Below are positions 24,467 through 33,525 of a stretch of DNA of 64,000 nucleotides, piece by piece; the first letter of the stretch is position 1, and each line of letters opens with the position of its first letter. Made by a program: the position numbers and the translations under genes. Where the stretch lies: positions 744,001 to 808,000 of the forward strand of contig NZ_JADKPN010000001.1 of assembly GCF_015352455.1 (NCBI RefSeq). The letters run 5' to 3'. The notes under the pieces were generated by a model. The model made no database searches. It was not told the origin of the DNA and worked only from the letters and a program-made list of their open reading frames with translations. This DNA is from Nocardioides islandensis. Lineage in GTDB: Bacteria > Actinomycetota > Actinomycetes > Propionibacteriales > Nocardioidaceae.

Positions 24467-25630
24467 TCAGTTCCATCCTGCTTGGGTGCCGCCCACACGG
24501 TCGGCCTCGATCTGCTCCTGGTAGCCCGAGGCGAGGTAGGCCGCCATCGGGTCGGCCGGCAGCCCGCGCTCCTCGCGGAAGCCGGCGAGGTCGCGTCGTA
24601 CGTCGGTGTAGAACGCGTCCATGTAGATCTGGTTGGCGGCCAGCACGTCACCAGCCTGCTGCGCCTGCGCCAGGGCGTCCACGTCGAGCAGCAGCGCGCG
24701 CGCCACCATCTCCTGGACGTTGAGCACCGAGCGGAGCTGGCCCGGGATCTTCTTCTCGATGTTGTGGCACTGGTCGAGCATCAGGGCCGCTGGCGTCGGT
24801 CCGTCGTACGCGCCGCCCCGGATGACCTCGACCATGATCCGGAACAGCTGGAACGGGTCGGCCGCGCCGACGATCAGGTCGTCGTCGGCGTAGAAGCGGG
24901 AGTTGAAGTCGAAGGAGCCGAGCTTCCCGAGCCGGACGAGCTGGGCGACGATGAACTCGATGTTGGTGCCTGGGGCATGGTGCCCGGTGTCGAGGCAGAC
25001 GACGGCGCGGTCGCCGAGGGCGGCGCAGTGAACGTACGACGTGCCCCAGTCCGGAACGTCCGTGTGGTAGAACGCCGGCTCGAAGAACTTGTACTCGAGC
25101 ACCAGCCGCTGGTCGTCAGACAGCTGCGCGTAGATCTCGGCGAGGCCCTCGGCCAGCCAGTCCTGGCGGGTGCGGATGTCGGCCTGGCCCGGGTAGTTGG
25201 TGCCGTCGGCCAGCCAGATCTTGAGGTCGCGGGAGCCGGTGGCGTTCATGACCTCGATGCAGTCGAGGTTGTGCTGGACGGCCTTGCGCCGGACGGCCGG
25301 GTCGGCGTTGGTCAGCGAGCCGAGCTTGTAGTCGTCGTCCTGGAAGGTGTTGGAGTTGACGGTGCCGAGGCGGACGCCGTGGTCCCCGGCGTACGTCGCC
25401 AGCGCGGCGTAGTCGTCGACCAGGTCCCACGGGATGTGCAGGGCGACCGACGGAGCGAGCCCGGTGAAGCGGTGCACGGCGGCGGCGTCGGCGATCTTCT
25501 CCTTGACGGTGCGCGGGGTGCCGGGGGAGCCGAAGACCTTGAAGCGGGTGCCGGAGTTGCCGTAGGCCCACGAGGGCACCTCGATCGCCAGCTTCTCGAG
25601 CCGGCCGGTGATGTCGGCGAAGGTGGTCAT
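24467..25630 (-). CDS. rhaI: L-rhamnose isomerase
   Basis: A 387-residue TIM-barrel isomerase converting L-rhamnose to L-rhamnulose. Metal and substrate residues are recognisable in NSNTFQDDDYKLG, LEYKFFEPAFYHTD, CLDTGHHAPGTNIEF and GSFDFNSRFYADDD. The sequence belongs to the RhaI group common in Actinobacteria and Rhizobiales, unlike enterobacterial RhaA. It starts at ATG 25630, overlapping the mutarotase stop by ATGA, and sits between rhaM and rhaEW. Confidence 0.92.
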   Translation of the reverse strand: MTTFADITGRLEKLAIEVPSWAYGNSGTRFKVFGSPGTPRTVKEKIADAAAVHRFTGLAPSVALHIPWDLVDDYAALATYAGDHGVRLGTVNSNTFQDDDYKLGSLTNADPAVRRKAVQHNLDCIEVMNATGSRDLKIWLADGTNYPGQADIRTRQDWLAEGLAEIYAQLSDDQRLVLEYKFFEPAFYHTDVPDWGTSYVHCAALGDRAVVCLDTGHHAPGTNIEFIVAQLVRLGKLGSFDFNSRFYADDDLIVGAADPFQLFRIMVEVIRGGAYDGPTPAALMLDQCHNIEKKIPGQLRSVLNVQEMVARALLLDVDALAQAQQAGDVLAANQIYMDAFYTDVRRDLAGFREERGLPADPMAAYLASGYQEQIEADRVGGTQAGWN

Positions 25631-25983
25631 CGGTCTGTGTCCTTGGTGTCGAGAGCGGCGAGCTGGTCCTCCAGGTGGAAGACCTCGTCGAGCAGGAGGA
25701 ATCCTTGGTCCGGTGGGACGTCCAGGGCCGCGAAGAACGACCCCATCTCGGCCTGCCAGCGGTGGTTCACGTCGGTGGCGTCCATCGCCGCCTGTGCGGC
25801 GGTGAGGTCGTCGGACTCGACGTAGCCGATGAGCAGCCCGTCGGGTCGCAGGAACAGGGAGTAGTTGCGCCAGCCGGTGTCGGCCAGCGCCCGGAGCATG
25901 TCGGGCCAGACGGCGGCGTGCCGCTCGCGGTACTCCGCGATCCGCTCCGGCTTCACCTGGAGCTGGAAGCAGTAGCGGGGCAT
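25627..25983 (-). CDS. rhaM: L-rhamnose mutarotase
   Basis: A 118-residue small alpha/beta-barrel protein of the RhaM family. The N-terminal RYCFQLQVKPERIAEYRERH, VWPDM and GWRNYSLFLRPDG segments are diagnostic, with a His and two Tyr expected at the active site. It equilibrates alpha- and beta-L-rhamnose for the isomerase encoded next (ATGA overlap). It is the first enzyme gene after the transporter and follows a 200-bp hairpin-rich spacer. Confidence 0.92.
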   Translation of the reverse strand: MPRYCFQLQVKPERIAEYRERHAAVWPDMLRALADTGWRNYSLFLRPDGLLIGYVESDDLTAAQAAMDATDVNHRWQAEMGSFFAALDVPPDQGFLLLDEVFHLEDQLAALDTKDTDR

Positions 25984-26003
25984 GTCAGCTCCTCCCTCGT
26001 TTC

Positions 26004-26188
26004 CCGGTGGTCGAGCCCGCCGAGCCGCTAGGCGAGGCGGTGTCGAGACCCGGTGACCTGGACTTGCTCGTCATCTCGGCGAGATCTCGAGACGGGGTCC
26101 GCAGTCCCTCTCTTCGTTCGGGTCTGCGGACCCCTCCTCGATCTGATCGCCCGGTCAGGCCCTCGCAAGCTCGGGCCTGGGTGATCAG
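26004..26188. repeat. Cluster of three inverted-repeat elements 3' of rhaS
   Basis: First element 26004-26056: CCGGTGGTCGAG opens it and TGTCGAGACCCGG closes it, the outer-arm pattern of the family at 12.55 and 59.7 kb. The second has a perfect 11-bp stem GGGGTCCGCAG (26094-26104) / CTGCGGACCCC (26124-26134). Third: CTGATC (26143-26148), CAGGCCC (26156-26162), GGGCCTG (26173-26179), GATCAG (26183-26188), overlapping the rhaS stop. Together they fill the only long gap of the rha operon and may terminate or protect transcripts. Confidence 0.75.
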
Positions 26189-27228
26189 AAGTCGAAGTCG
26201 GCGATGTTGTCCTTGTTGAAGCGGTACGGCTCACCGAGCAGCACGGTGGCGTCGGCGCCGACCTCGAAGTCGCCGAGCTCGCCGGCGGTGAACTTGTCGC
26301 CCTCGGCGCCGGTGATGTCGCCGTCGACGAGCGCCTTGGCGGCGTACGCCGCGAGGTAGCCCAGGTCGCCCGGGTTCCACAGCGCGAACTCGGTGACGGT
26401 GCCGTCCTCGACGTAGTCACGCATCTGGTTGGGGGTGCCCAGGCCGGTCAGCGCGACCTTGCCCTTGGCGTCCGAGGTGGAGAGGTAGCGGGCGGCCGCG
26501 GCGATGCCGACGGTGGTCGGCGAGATGATGCCCTTGAGGTTCGGGTGGTCCGAGAGCAGCGCCGCGGTCTTGTCGAACGACGTCTGGTCGTCGTCGTCGC
26601 CGTAGACCGTGTCCACCAGCTTGATGTCCGGGTGGTTGTCGGCCAGCTCCTGCTCCATGATCTTGATCCAGGCGTTCTGGTTGGTGGCGTTCGCGGCGGC
26701 CGACAGGATCGCGACCTCGCCGGAGTCACCGATCTGCTCGGCGATCATGTCCACCTCGACCTTGGCGATGCCCTCGGCGGTCGCCTGGTTGATGAACAGG
26801 TCGCGGCAGGTCGGGTCGACGTCGGAGTCGAAGGTGACGACCTTGGTCCCGGCGTCGCGAGCCGCGTTGAGCGAGTCGCAGAGCGCCTGCGGGTCGTTGC
26901 CCGACACGACGAGGGCGTTCACGCCCTGCTGGGCGGCGGTGTCGATGAACGACACCTGGGTGTCGGGGCCGATGGTGTCGGGACCGACCTCGGCGTAGGT
27001 GCCGCCGAACTCGTCGACGGCCTTCTTGCCGCCGGCGTCGCTGGTGTCGAAGTACGGGTTGCCGAGAGCCTTGGGCAGGAAGGTGACCGTCGTGGCGTCC
27101 CCGCCTCCGCCTCCGCCGCCGCTGTCACCAGCGGTGGAGGAGTCGTCGGACCCGCAGCCCGCGAGGCCGAGGCTGGCAACCAGCGCCAGCACCGCGCCGG
27201 CGGCGTATCGCTTGGACCTGATCTTCAT
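26185..27228 (-). CDS. rhaS: Rhamnose ABC transporter substrate-binding lipoprotein
   Basis: A 347-residue type I periplasmic-binding protein of the ribose/rhamnose class. The signal ends at LGLAGCGSDD (Cys24) and is followed by a poly-Gly linker. Fold markers include FLPKALGNPYFD, the sugar-site region VVSGNDPQALCDSLN and KVVTFDSDVDP. It captures L-rhamnose outside the membrane for the two permeases and the ATPase encoded upstream. Start ATG 27228 has AAAGG just upstream and overlaps the preceding permease stop by ATGA. Its 3' end runs into the hairpin cluster. Confidence 0.88.
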   Translation of the reverse strand: MKIRSKRYAAGAVLALVASLGLAGCGSDDSSTAGDSGGGGGGGDATTVTFLPKALGNPYFDTSDAGGKKAVDEFGGTYAEVGPDTIGPDTQVSFIDTAAQQGVNALVVSGNDPQALCDSLNAARDAGTKVVTFDSDVDPTCRDLFINQATAEGIAKVEVDMIAEQIGDSGEVAILSAAANATNQNAWIKIMEQELADNHPDIKLVDTVYGDDDDQTSFDKTAALLSDHPNLKGIISPTTVGIAAAARYLSTSDAKGKVALTGLGTPNQMRDYVEDGTVTEFALWNPGDLGYLAAYAAKALVDGDITGAEGDKFTAGELGDFEVGADATVLLGEPYRFNKDNIADFDF

Positions 27229-28304
27229 TGAGGTGCCTTTCGTGATTTCTGGCCTGATACCTGGTTGGTGCTGGCCGTCCTGCGCGGGAGAAGCTCCCGG
27301 AACCGCGACAGGAAGCTGGAGGAGATCACCGAGGCCACGAGCAGGAGGCCGATGATGATCTGGATGACTTCCGAGCCCTGGTTGCTGAGCAGGAGCGCGG
27401 AGTTGAGGACGGCGATGAGGAGAACGCCGGCGATGACGCCGTGCAGCGCACCCCGGCCGCCGAAGATGGAGACGCCGCCGAGGAGCACCGAGGCGATCAC
27501 CTTGAGCTCGAAGCCGATGCCGGTGTCGGTCGCCGCGGAGTCCGCACGCAGCATCACGTACAGGCCGGCGAGGGACGCGATCAGGCCGCTCATCACGAAC
27601 AGCAGGAACTTCGTCCTGGCCACGTTGACGCCCGAGAAGTGAGCCGCTTCGGGACTGAGCCCGATCTCGTAGACGCCGCGGCCGAAGCTGGTGAAGTGCA
27701 GCAGGACGAAGAAGACGACGGCCAGGATCGCCACGGGGATGACGATCTGCGGGACGTTCGTGCCCCCGATCCGCTCGGTCGGCCAGTCCTGCCACTTGGG
27801 GTCGAACCCGGCGATTCGGTCGGTCTGGATGAGCCCCTCGGCCAGGCCGCGGTAGAGGGCCAGCGTGCCGATCGTGACCGCGAGCGACGGGAGGCCGACG
27901 TACGCGACGAGGAAGCCGTTCACCGCGCCGAGCACGATGCCCAGGACGAGGGTGAGGACCATCGCGGTCGTCAGGTCGACGCCGTGCTCCTTGACCAGCA
28001 CGCCGCAGAACGCCGCGGAGACGCCGAGGGTGCTGGCCACCGACAGGTCGATCTCGCCGGTGATGATGATCAGCGTCATCGGCAGCGCCATCAGCAGGAT
28101 GGGCGAGTACTCCTTGAGGATGTTGTAGGTCGTCAGCGGCCCGTCGAAGAAGTCCACGGAGACCAGCGAGTAGACGTAGACGACCACCAAGGCTGCGATG
28201 ACGGCCGCCTCGCGGTTCAGCAACAGGCGCTGGACGACGTTGCGCGAGTACGACGGGTAGCCGCGTCGGGTGGTGGCCGGCTCAAGTGCGTCTGTCGTGG
28301 CCAT
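27225..28304 (-). CDS. rhaQ: Rhamnose ABC transporter permease (RbsC-type)
   Basis: A 359-residue permease of the branched-chain/ribose type with about eight to ten membrane helices. The conserved ITGEIDLSVASTLG and GRGALHGVIAGVLLI segments are typical, as is FGRGVYEIGLSPEAAHFSGV in the cytoplasmic loop. It pairs with the next permease. The assignment to Q rather than P is by gene order only. Start ATG 28304 touches the previous stop. Confidence 0.85.
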   Translation of the reverse strand: MATTDALEPATTRRGYPSYSRNVVQRLLLNREAAVIAALVVVYVYSLVSVDFFDGPLTTYNILKEYSPILLMALPMTLIIITGEIDLSVASTLGVSAAFCGVLVKEHGVDLTTAMVLTLVLGIVLGAVNGFLVAYVGLPSLAVTIGTLALYRGLAEGLIQTDRIAGFDPKWQDWPTERIGGTNVPQIVIPVAILAVVFFVLLHFTSFGRGVYEIGLSPEAAHFSGVNVARTKFLLFVMSGLIASLAGLYVMLRADSAATDTGIGFELKVIASVLLGGVSIFGGRGALHGVIAGVLLIAVLNSALLLSNQGSEVIQIIIGLLLVASVISSSFLSRFRELLPRRTASTNQVSGQKSRKAPQ

Positions 28305-29350
28305 CAGCCCTCCTCCTCAGTCACATCTCGGGCTTCGATCAGCTGGTGGGCCCGGCGCAGACTGAGCACCCGGTCGAGGACGATCGCCCCGATGATCAGG
28401 CCACCGACCACGGCGCCCTGCCAGAAGTCGCTGATGCCGAGGATCGGCAGCGCCCGGTTGATGGTCACCAGCAGGAAGGCGCCGATGGCCGCGCCCCACA
28501 CCGTGCCGCTGCCGCCGAAGATCGCGACGCCGCCGATCACGACGGCGGCGACCGCCTGGAGCTCGAGGTCACGGCCGGTGCCGGCGAAGGCCGTGGCGTA
28601 GCGCGCCACCGAGAACACACCCGCCAGGCCGGCCAGCGCCCCGCTGAGCACGAAGGCGCCGAAGACCCGCCGCCCGACGTTCAGGCCGTAGAGGTGGGCG
28701 GCGTCGGGGTCGGAGCCGATCGCGTAGAGCTCTCGACCGCCGCGAGCGGTGTGGAGGTAGTAGCCGACCACGGCGAGCACGGCCAGGCCGATCAGCGTGA
28801 GGACCGGGACCGTCAGCAGCTGCTGGGTGCCGAGCTTCTCGAAGTTCGCCGGGATGTCGCCGGCCACGATCCGCTTGCTGCCCGCCTGATGGGTGAGGTA
28901 CCCCCGGAAGGCGTACATCGTGCCGAGGGTGACGACGAGGGCGGGCACCCGGAAGAAGGCGACGAGGAAGCCGTTCATCGCACCGAGCACCGCACCGATC
29001 AGTAGGCCTGCCGCGAAGACCAGGACCACCGGGGTGTCCGGGTTGGCGATGAAGATCTTGCCGGTGGCGTACGCCGTGATGCCGAGCACCGACCCGACCG
29101 ACAGGTCCACGTTGCGGGTGACGATGACGACCATCTGGCCGACCGCGAGCAGCAGCAGGATGGACGGGGTCAGCAGGGTGTCGCGCCAGCCGTCGTGGCT
29201 GAAGACGAACGTGTGCCTCTTCAGGGTCGCGGCGATCACGATGAGGACGAGCACGATCGCGATGGACAGCTCGCGCGAGCGGAGGAACGTCGTGAGCGCG
29301 CGCTGGCCCGCCGACTGCCGGCTCGGCTCGACGAGGAGGTCGGTGCTCAT
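28304..29350 (-). CDS. rhaP: Rhamnose ABC transporter permease (RbsC-type)
   Basis: A 348-residue permease of the same family as its neighbour. It shows VTRNVDLSVGSVLGITAY, the loop GGRELYAIGSDPDAAHLYGL and GGSGTVWGAAIGAFLLV. Start ATG 29350 overlaps the ATPase stop (ATGA, 29347-29350), so the transporter genes are translated as a chain. P versus Q is assigned by order. Confidence 0.85.
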   Translation of the reverse strand: MSTDLLVEPSRQSAGQRALTTFLRSRELSIAIVLVLIVIAATLKRHTFVFSHDGWRDTLLTPSILLLLAVGQMVVIVTRNVDLSVGSVLGITAYATGKIFIANPDTPVVLVFAAGLLIGAVLGAMNGFLVAFFRVPALVVTLGTMYAFRGYLTHQAGSKRIVAGDIPANFEKLGTQQLLTVPVLTLIGLAVLAVVGYYLHTARGGRELYAIGSDPDAAHLYGLNVGRRVFGAFVLSGALAGLAGVFSVARYATAFAGTGRDLELQAVAAVVIGGVAIFGGSGTVWGAAIGAFLLVTINRALPILGISDFWQGAVVGGLIIGAIVLDRVLSLRRAHQLIEARDVTEEEG

Positions 29351-30870
29351 GACGCCTTCTCGCTCGAGCGGGTGGCGGCGGCCATGACGTTCTCGGGGGT
29401 GGCGTCGTCGCGGGCGATGTCCGCGGTGATCTGACCCTCGCGGACGACGAGGACACGGTCGGCCATGCCGAGCACCTCGGGCAGCTCGCTGGAGATCATC
29501 AGGATCGCCAGGCCCTGGCCGGCCAGCTCGGAGAGCAGGCGGTGCACCTCGGCCTTGGTGCCGACGTCGATGCCGCGGGTGGGCTCGTCGATGATCAGCA
29601 GCTTCGGGTTCGTGGCCAGCCACTTGGCGATGACGACCTTCTGCTGGTTGCCGCCGCTCATGGTCGCGGCCTTCATGTCGAGGGCGTTGGTCTTGACCTC
29701 GAGGCGGTCGGCCCACGGCCGCGCGGCGGCGTACTCGGACCCGGCTGTGATCAGGCCGCTCTTGCTGATCCGGCTGCGGATGACCGAGGCGATGTTCTTG
29801 CCGACCGAGCCCTGGATCACCAGGCCCTGCTGGCGGCGGTCCTCGGGGACGAAGGCCATGCCGGCCCGGATCGCGCCCCTCGGGTCGTGCGCCGGGACCG
29901 GCTTGCCGGCCAGCGTGACCGTGCCGGCGTCGTACGCGTCGACGCCGAACACCGCGCGGGCGATCTCGCTGCGACCGGCGCCGACCAGGCCGGCGAGCCC
30001 CACGATCTCGCCGGCCCGGACCTGGAAGGAGACGCCGTGGAACTCGCCGGCCGTCTCCAGGTTCTGGACGTCGAGGACGACCTCCCCGATCTCGGCGACC
30101 GTCTTGGGGAACAGGTCGCCGACCTCGCGGCCGACCATCTTGGCCACGATCTGCGACTCGGTGGTCTCCGCGACGCGGTCGGTGGAGATGTAGGAGCCGT
30201 CGCGCATCACGGTGACCGTGTCGCAGAGCTCGAAGACCTCGTCGAAGCGGTGCGAGATGAAGACCAGGGCGCGACCCTCGTCGCGCAGGCTGCGGGCGAC
30301 CGCGAAGAGGCGAGCGACCTCGTTGCCGGAGAGCGCGGCGGTCGGCTCGTCCATGATCAGCAGCCGGGCGTCCAGGGAGATGGCCTTCGCGATCTCGATG
30401 ATCTGCTGGTCGGCGATGGACAGGCCCAGGGCCGGGCGACGCGGGTCGATGTGCACGCCGAGCCGCTGGAAGAGCGCGGTGGCCTCGGCGTGCATGGCGC
30501 CCTTGTCGATGCGGCGCCCAGACAGTCGGCCCGAGCCGAGCGGCATCCGGCCCATGAAGATGTTCTCGGTGACCGAGAGGTCGGGGAAGAGCGTCGGCTC
30601 CTGGTAGATGACCGCGACGCCGGCGTCCTTGGACTCGGCGGTCGAGGCGAAGTCGACCGGCTGGCCGCCCAGCCGGAACTCGCCGCCGTCGCGGCGGTAG
30701 ACGCCGGCCACGACCTTCACCAGCGTGGACTTGCCGGCGCCGTTCTCACCGACGAGCGCGTGGATGCTGCCGGCGCCGACGGCCAGGCTGCCGGACCGGA
30801 GCGCCACCACCGGACCGAACGACTTCGAGACGTCGCGGAGCTCGAGCACCGGGGTGGTGGCTGCGCTCAT
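29347..30870 (-). CDS. rhaT: Rhamnose ABC transporter ATP-binding protein (two ABC domains)
   Basis: A 507-residue RbsA-like ATPase with two cassettes. The first has Walker A GENGAGKST, Walker B LLIMDEPT and a degenerate signature (LSIADQQ). The second has a degenerate Walker A (GLVGAGRSE), an intact signature MSGGNQQKV and Walker B LLIIDEPT. I start at ATG 30870 (MSAATTPV) because upstream in-frame codons cross the operator-like palindrome. It is the first gene of the rha operon, divergent from the LacI regulator. RhaT here follows the rhizobial naming, not the E. coli proton symporter. Confidence 0.88.
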   Translation of the reverse strand: MSAATTPVLELRDVSKSFGPVVALRSGSLAVGAGSIHALVGENGAGKSTLVKVVAGVYRRDGGEFRLGGQPVDFASTAESKDAGVAVIYQEPTLFPDLSVTENIFMGRMPLGSGRLSGRRIDKGAMHAEATALFQRLGVHIDPRRPALGLSIADQQIIEIAKAISLDARLLIMDEPTAALSGNEVARLFAVARSLRDEGRALVFISHRFDEVFELCDTVTVMRDGSYISTDRVAETTESQIVAKMVGREVGDLFPKTVAEIGEVVLDVQNLETAGEFHGVSFQVRAGEIVGLAGLVGAGRSEIARAVFGVDAYDAGTVTLAGKPVPAHDPRGAIRAGMAFVPEDRRQQGLVIQGSVGKNIASVIRSRISKSGLITAGSEYAAARPWADRLEVKTNALDMKAATMSGGNQQKVVIAKWLATNPKLLIIDEPTRGIDVGTKAEVHRLLSELAGQGLAILMISSELPEVLGMADRVLVVREGQITADIARDDATPENVMAAATRSSEKAS

Positions 30871-30909
30871 CGGGACCTCGATCGGAGTCGTTGCTCGTGC
30901 GTTTGCGGG

Positions 30910-30925
30910 ATTGAAAGGTTTCAAT
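30910..30925. promoter_or_regulatory. Operator-like palindrome of the rha operon
   Basis: ATTGAAA-GG-TTTCAAT has perfect 7-bp arms and lies 40 bp upstream of rhaT and 115 bp upstream of the LacI-family gene. The TTGAAA/TTTCAA arms fit LacI-family sites. The regulator encoded divergently is the natural candidate to bind it. Confidence 0.65.
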
Positions 30926-31039
30926 TCGATGGAGCAGACCGTAGGTGACGGCGTTCACATTCGTCAAGGTTCTGCACTAGATTGCTCGCGACCAGGCGTG
31001 CTGAAGCGTTCCAGCACCAGCATCGAGAACGGGGATCGG

Positions 31040-32038
31040 ATGGCGGGCGTCAAGGACGTCGCGGCGTACGCCGGCGTCTCGTTGGGGACCGTCTCCAACG
31101 TCCTCAACCGTCCCGAGCGGGTCAGCCCGGCCACGCGCCGCAAGGTCGAGCAGGCGATGGCCGAGCTGGGCTTCGTGCGCAACGAGGCGGCCCGGCACCT
31201 GCGCTCGGGACGCAGCCGGACGCTGGCCTACGTGATGCTCGACGCGGCCAACCCCTTCTTCACCGACGTCGCGGCCGGCATCGAGGAGACCGCGGAGAGC
31301 GGTCACTTCTCGCTGTACATGTGCAACAGCGGCCAGCGCGCCGACCGCGAGGCCGGGTACCTCGCCCACCTGGTGGAGCAGCGTGTGCAGGGCATCCTGG
31401 TCACGCCGATCGACCCCGAGGCGCCCCACCTCGCCTCGGTCGCCCGCCGGGGCACGCCGGTCGTGATCGTCGACCGCACCACCCGCGACGAGTCGCTCTG
31501 CTCGGTCGCCGTCGACGACGTGCTGGGCGGCTCCCTCGCCGTGGAGCACCTGCTCGACCGCGGCCACCAGCGCATCGCGTTCGTCGGCGGGCCCGAGTCC
31601 ATCGGCCAGGTGCGCGACCGGCTGGTGGGCGCGCGCCAGGGGCTGGCCGCCGCCGGAGCGCCCGACATCACGGTCATCGAGACCCTCGCGACGACCGTGC
31701 GCGAGGGTCGGCAGGCCGGCGAGCGGCTGCTCGGCCTCGCCCGGGCGAAGCGACCCACCGCGGCCTTCTGCGCCAACGACCTGCTGGCGCTCGGCCTGCT
31801 CCAGCAGGTCGTCGCCTCCGGCCTCCGGGTGCCCGACGACCTGGCGATCGTCGGGTACGACGACATCTACTTCGCCGGCGCCGCTGCCGTCCCGCTCACC
31901 TCCGTCCGCCAGCCCCGCCACGAGCTCGGCCGCCGTGCGGCCGAGCTGGTCCTCGACGAGGCCGACAACGCCGACCACGTCCACCAGCAGGTCGTGCTCC
32001 TGCCGGAGCTGGTCGCGAGGACGTCGACGTTGGGCTAG
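31040..32038 (+). CDS. LacI-family transcriptional regulator, probable rhamnose repressor
   Basis: A 332-residue repressor. The N-terminal helix-turn-helix is VKDVAAYAGVSLGTVSNVLN, followed by the hinge region and a type I periplasmic-binding-like effector domain (residues about 60-330, with IVDRTT and VGYDDIYFAGAA). Start ATG 31040 is preceded by GGGGA. It is divergent from the rha transporter genes, so it probably represses them from the palindrome at 30910 and is relieved by L-rhamnose or a pathway product. Confidence 0.85.
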   Translation: MAGVKDVAAYAGVSLGTVSNVLNRPERVSPATRRKVEQAMAELGFVRNEAARHLRSGRSRTLAYVMLDAANPFFTDVAAGIEETAESGHFSLYMCNSGQRADREAGYLAHLVEQRVQGILVTPIDPEAPHLASVARRGTPVVIVDRTTRDESLCSVAVDDVLGGSLAVEHLLDRGHQRIAFVGGPESIGQVRDRLVGARQGLAAAGAPDITVIETLATTVREGRQAGERLLGLARAKRPTAAFCANDLLALGLLQQVVASGLRVPDDLAIVGYDDIYFAGAAAVPLTSVRQPRHELGRRAAELVLDEADNADHVHQQVVLLPELVARTSTLG

Positions 32039-32047
32039 CTGCCGCGC

Positions 32048-33469
32048 TCAGAGGCCGTTGGCGGGCGTCTGGTCGGGACGTTCGCCGGTCTGCAGCCAGA
32101 CGTCGAAGAAGGCGCCGAGGTCCTGGCCGCTGAGGGACCCGGCCAGCGCGACGAAGTCGTCGGTGGTGGCGTTCCCGTACTGGTGCTCGGCGACCCAGGT
32201 GCGGAGCAGCTGCCAGAAGACGTCGTCGCCGACGCGGTTGCGGAGCGCCTGGAGGGTCATCGCCCCGCGCTCGTAGACGGGGTTCTCGAAGATGTCGTCC
32301 GGGCCGGGGTTGCCGATGGTGAGGTCCCAGAAGTCGTCGGTCGCGGAGTACGTGCCGTAGCTGGACTCGAGGTGCTTCTGCGCGGTCCAGCCACCGTGGT
32401 CCTCGTCGTACATCCAGCTCATGAACGACGCGAAGCCCTCGTTGAGCCAGACGTCCTGCCAGCGCTCGAGGGACACCGAGTCGCCGAACCACTGGTGGGC
32501 GAGCTCGTGGACCAGGAGCGGGTAGGAGCCGACCGGAACGTAGAACCCGTACACCGGGCGCGTCTGGGTCTCCAGCGAGAAGCCCACGTCGAGCGACGTG
32601 ACCACGCCGCCGGTCTGCGCGAACGGGTACTCGCCCAGCCGCGACGACAGCCAGGACACGAAGTCCGCGGTCCGTGCGAGCATCCGCTGCGAGCCGCGCT
32701 GCTCCTTCGCCGTGCCCTGCCGGGACACCGCGTTCACCCACGGGACACCCTCGGCGGTGACGCCACGGGTCACCGTGAACCTCCCGGCGGCGAAGAACGC
32801 CAGGTACGTCGTCATCGGCTCGTCGGCCCGCCAGCGGAACGTCGTGCGGTCGCCGTTCGAGGTCTTCGAGACCCGCTTGCCGTTGCTGATGACGGTGTTG
32901 CCGCGGGGGACGGTGATGCTGATGTCGAAGCGGGCCTTGTCGGAGGGGTGGTCGTTGCTGGGGTACCACCACGGGGCCATGTGCGGCTCGTCCACGGTGA
33001 CGGCCTCGTGCTGGTCGGCCTTCCAGTTGCTCGCGCCCAGGTACGTCGCGTCGGCCGGCGTGCCGGCGTACGTCACCGTGACCCGGAACCTCGTGCCCTC
33101 GGTGATCGGCTTCGCGGGGGTGATGACGAGCTCGTGCGCGCGGGTCTGGGAGTACGTCGCGGCGCCGGTGCTCAGCCGGACCTTCGAGACCGGTAGCAGG
33201 AAGTCGAGGGAGAGCTCGGTGAGCCGCTGGGTGGCGGTGATCGTCAGCGTCGACGACCCGCTCAGCCGGCCGCTGGCGAAGTCGTAGGCGTCCCGGATCC
33301 GGTACCTGGCCACGTCGATGCCGATGCCGCCGTCGCGGGGGAAGTACGGGTCGCCGATGCCGATCACGGACGGCTTCGCGGCAGCGAGCCGGTCGGCGTC
33401 GCCCGTGGTGCACGCGGTCAGCACGGTCGCCGCCACGAGAGCCGCTAGGGCTCCCGGGGTCCGCGTCAT
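32048..33469 (-). CDS. M1-family zinc metallopeptidase, lipoprotein
   Basis: A 473-residue secreted aminopeptidase-like enzyme. The signal ends at ATVLTACTTG (Cys20 as lipobox). The zinc site HELAHQWFGD with the downstream Glu in DVWLNEGFASF is complete, and the exopeptidase-type loop region precedes it. It lacks the large C-terminal helical domain of PepN, so it is a short M1 form (ending about 140 residues after the zinc site). Convergent with the LacI gene, ends 9 bp apart. Probably cleaves peptides at the cell surface. Confidence 0.85.
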   Translation of the reverse strand: MTRTPGALAALVAATVLTACTTGDADRLAAAKPSVIGIGDPYFPRDGGIGIDVARYRIRDAYDFASGRLSGSSTLTITATQRLTELSLDFLLPVSKVRLSTGAATYSQTRAHELVITPAKPITEGTRFRVTVTYAGTPADATYLGASNWKADQHEAVTVDEPHMAPWWYPSNDHPSDKARFDISITVPRGNTVISNGKRVSKTSNGDRTTFRWRADEPMTTYLAFFAAGRFTVTRGVTAEGVPWVNAVSRQGTAKEQRGSQRMLARTADFVSWLSSRLGEYPFAQTGGVVTSLDVGFSLETQTRPVYGFYVPVGSYPLLVHELAHQWFGDSVSLERWQDVWLNEGFASFMSWMYDEDHGGWTAQKHLESSYGTYSATDDFWDLTIGNPGPDDIFENPVYERGAMTLQALRNRVGDDVFWQLLRTWVAEHQYGNATTDDFVALAGSLSGQDLGAFFDVWLQTGERPDQTPANGL

Positions 33470-33525
33470 GACGCGACGCTAGGTCGGACGCGGGTCGGCG
33501 ACCAGCACGATGAGGCAACGATCGC

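Noticed and set aside
21019..24651. A 1210-codon minus-strand frame containing rhaB
   Set aside because: Only the last 467 codons encode the kinase; the upstream part is an out-of-frame reading of the aldolase/dehydrogenase gene.
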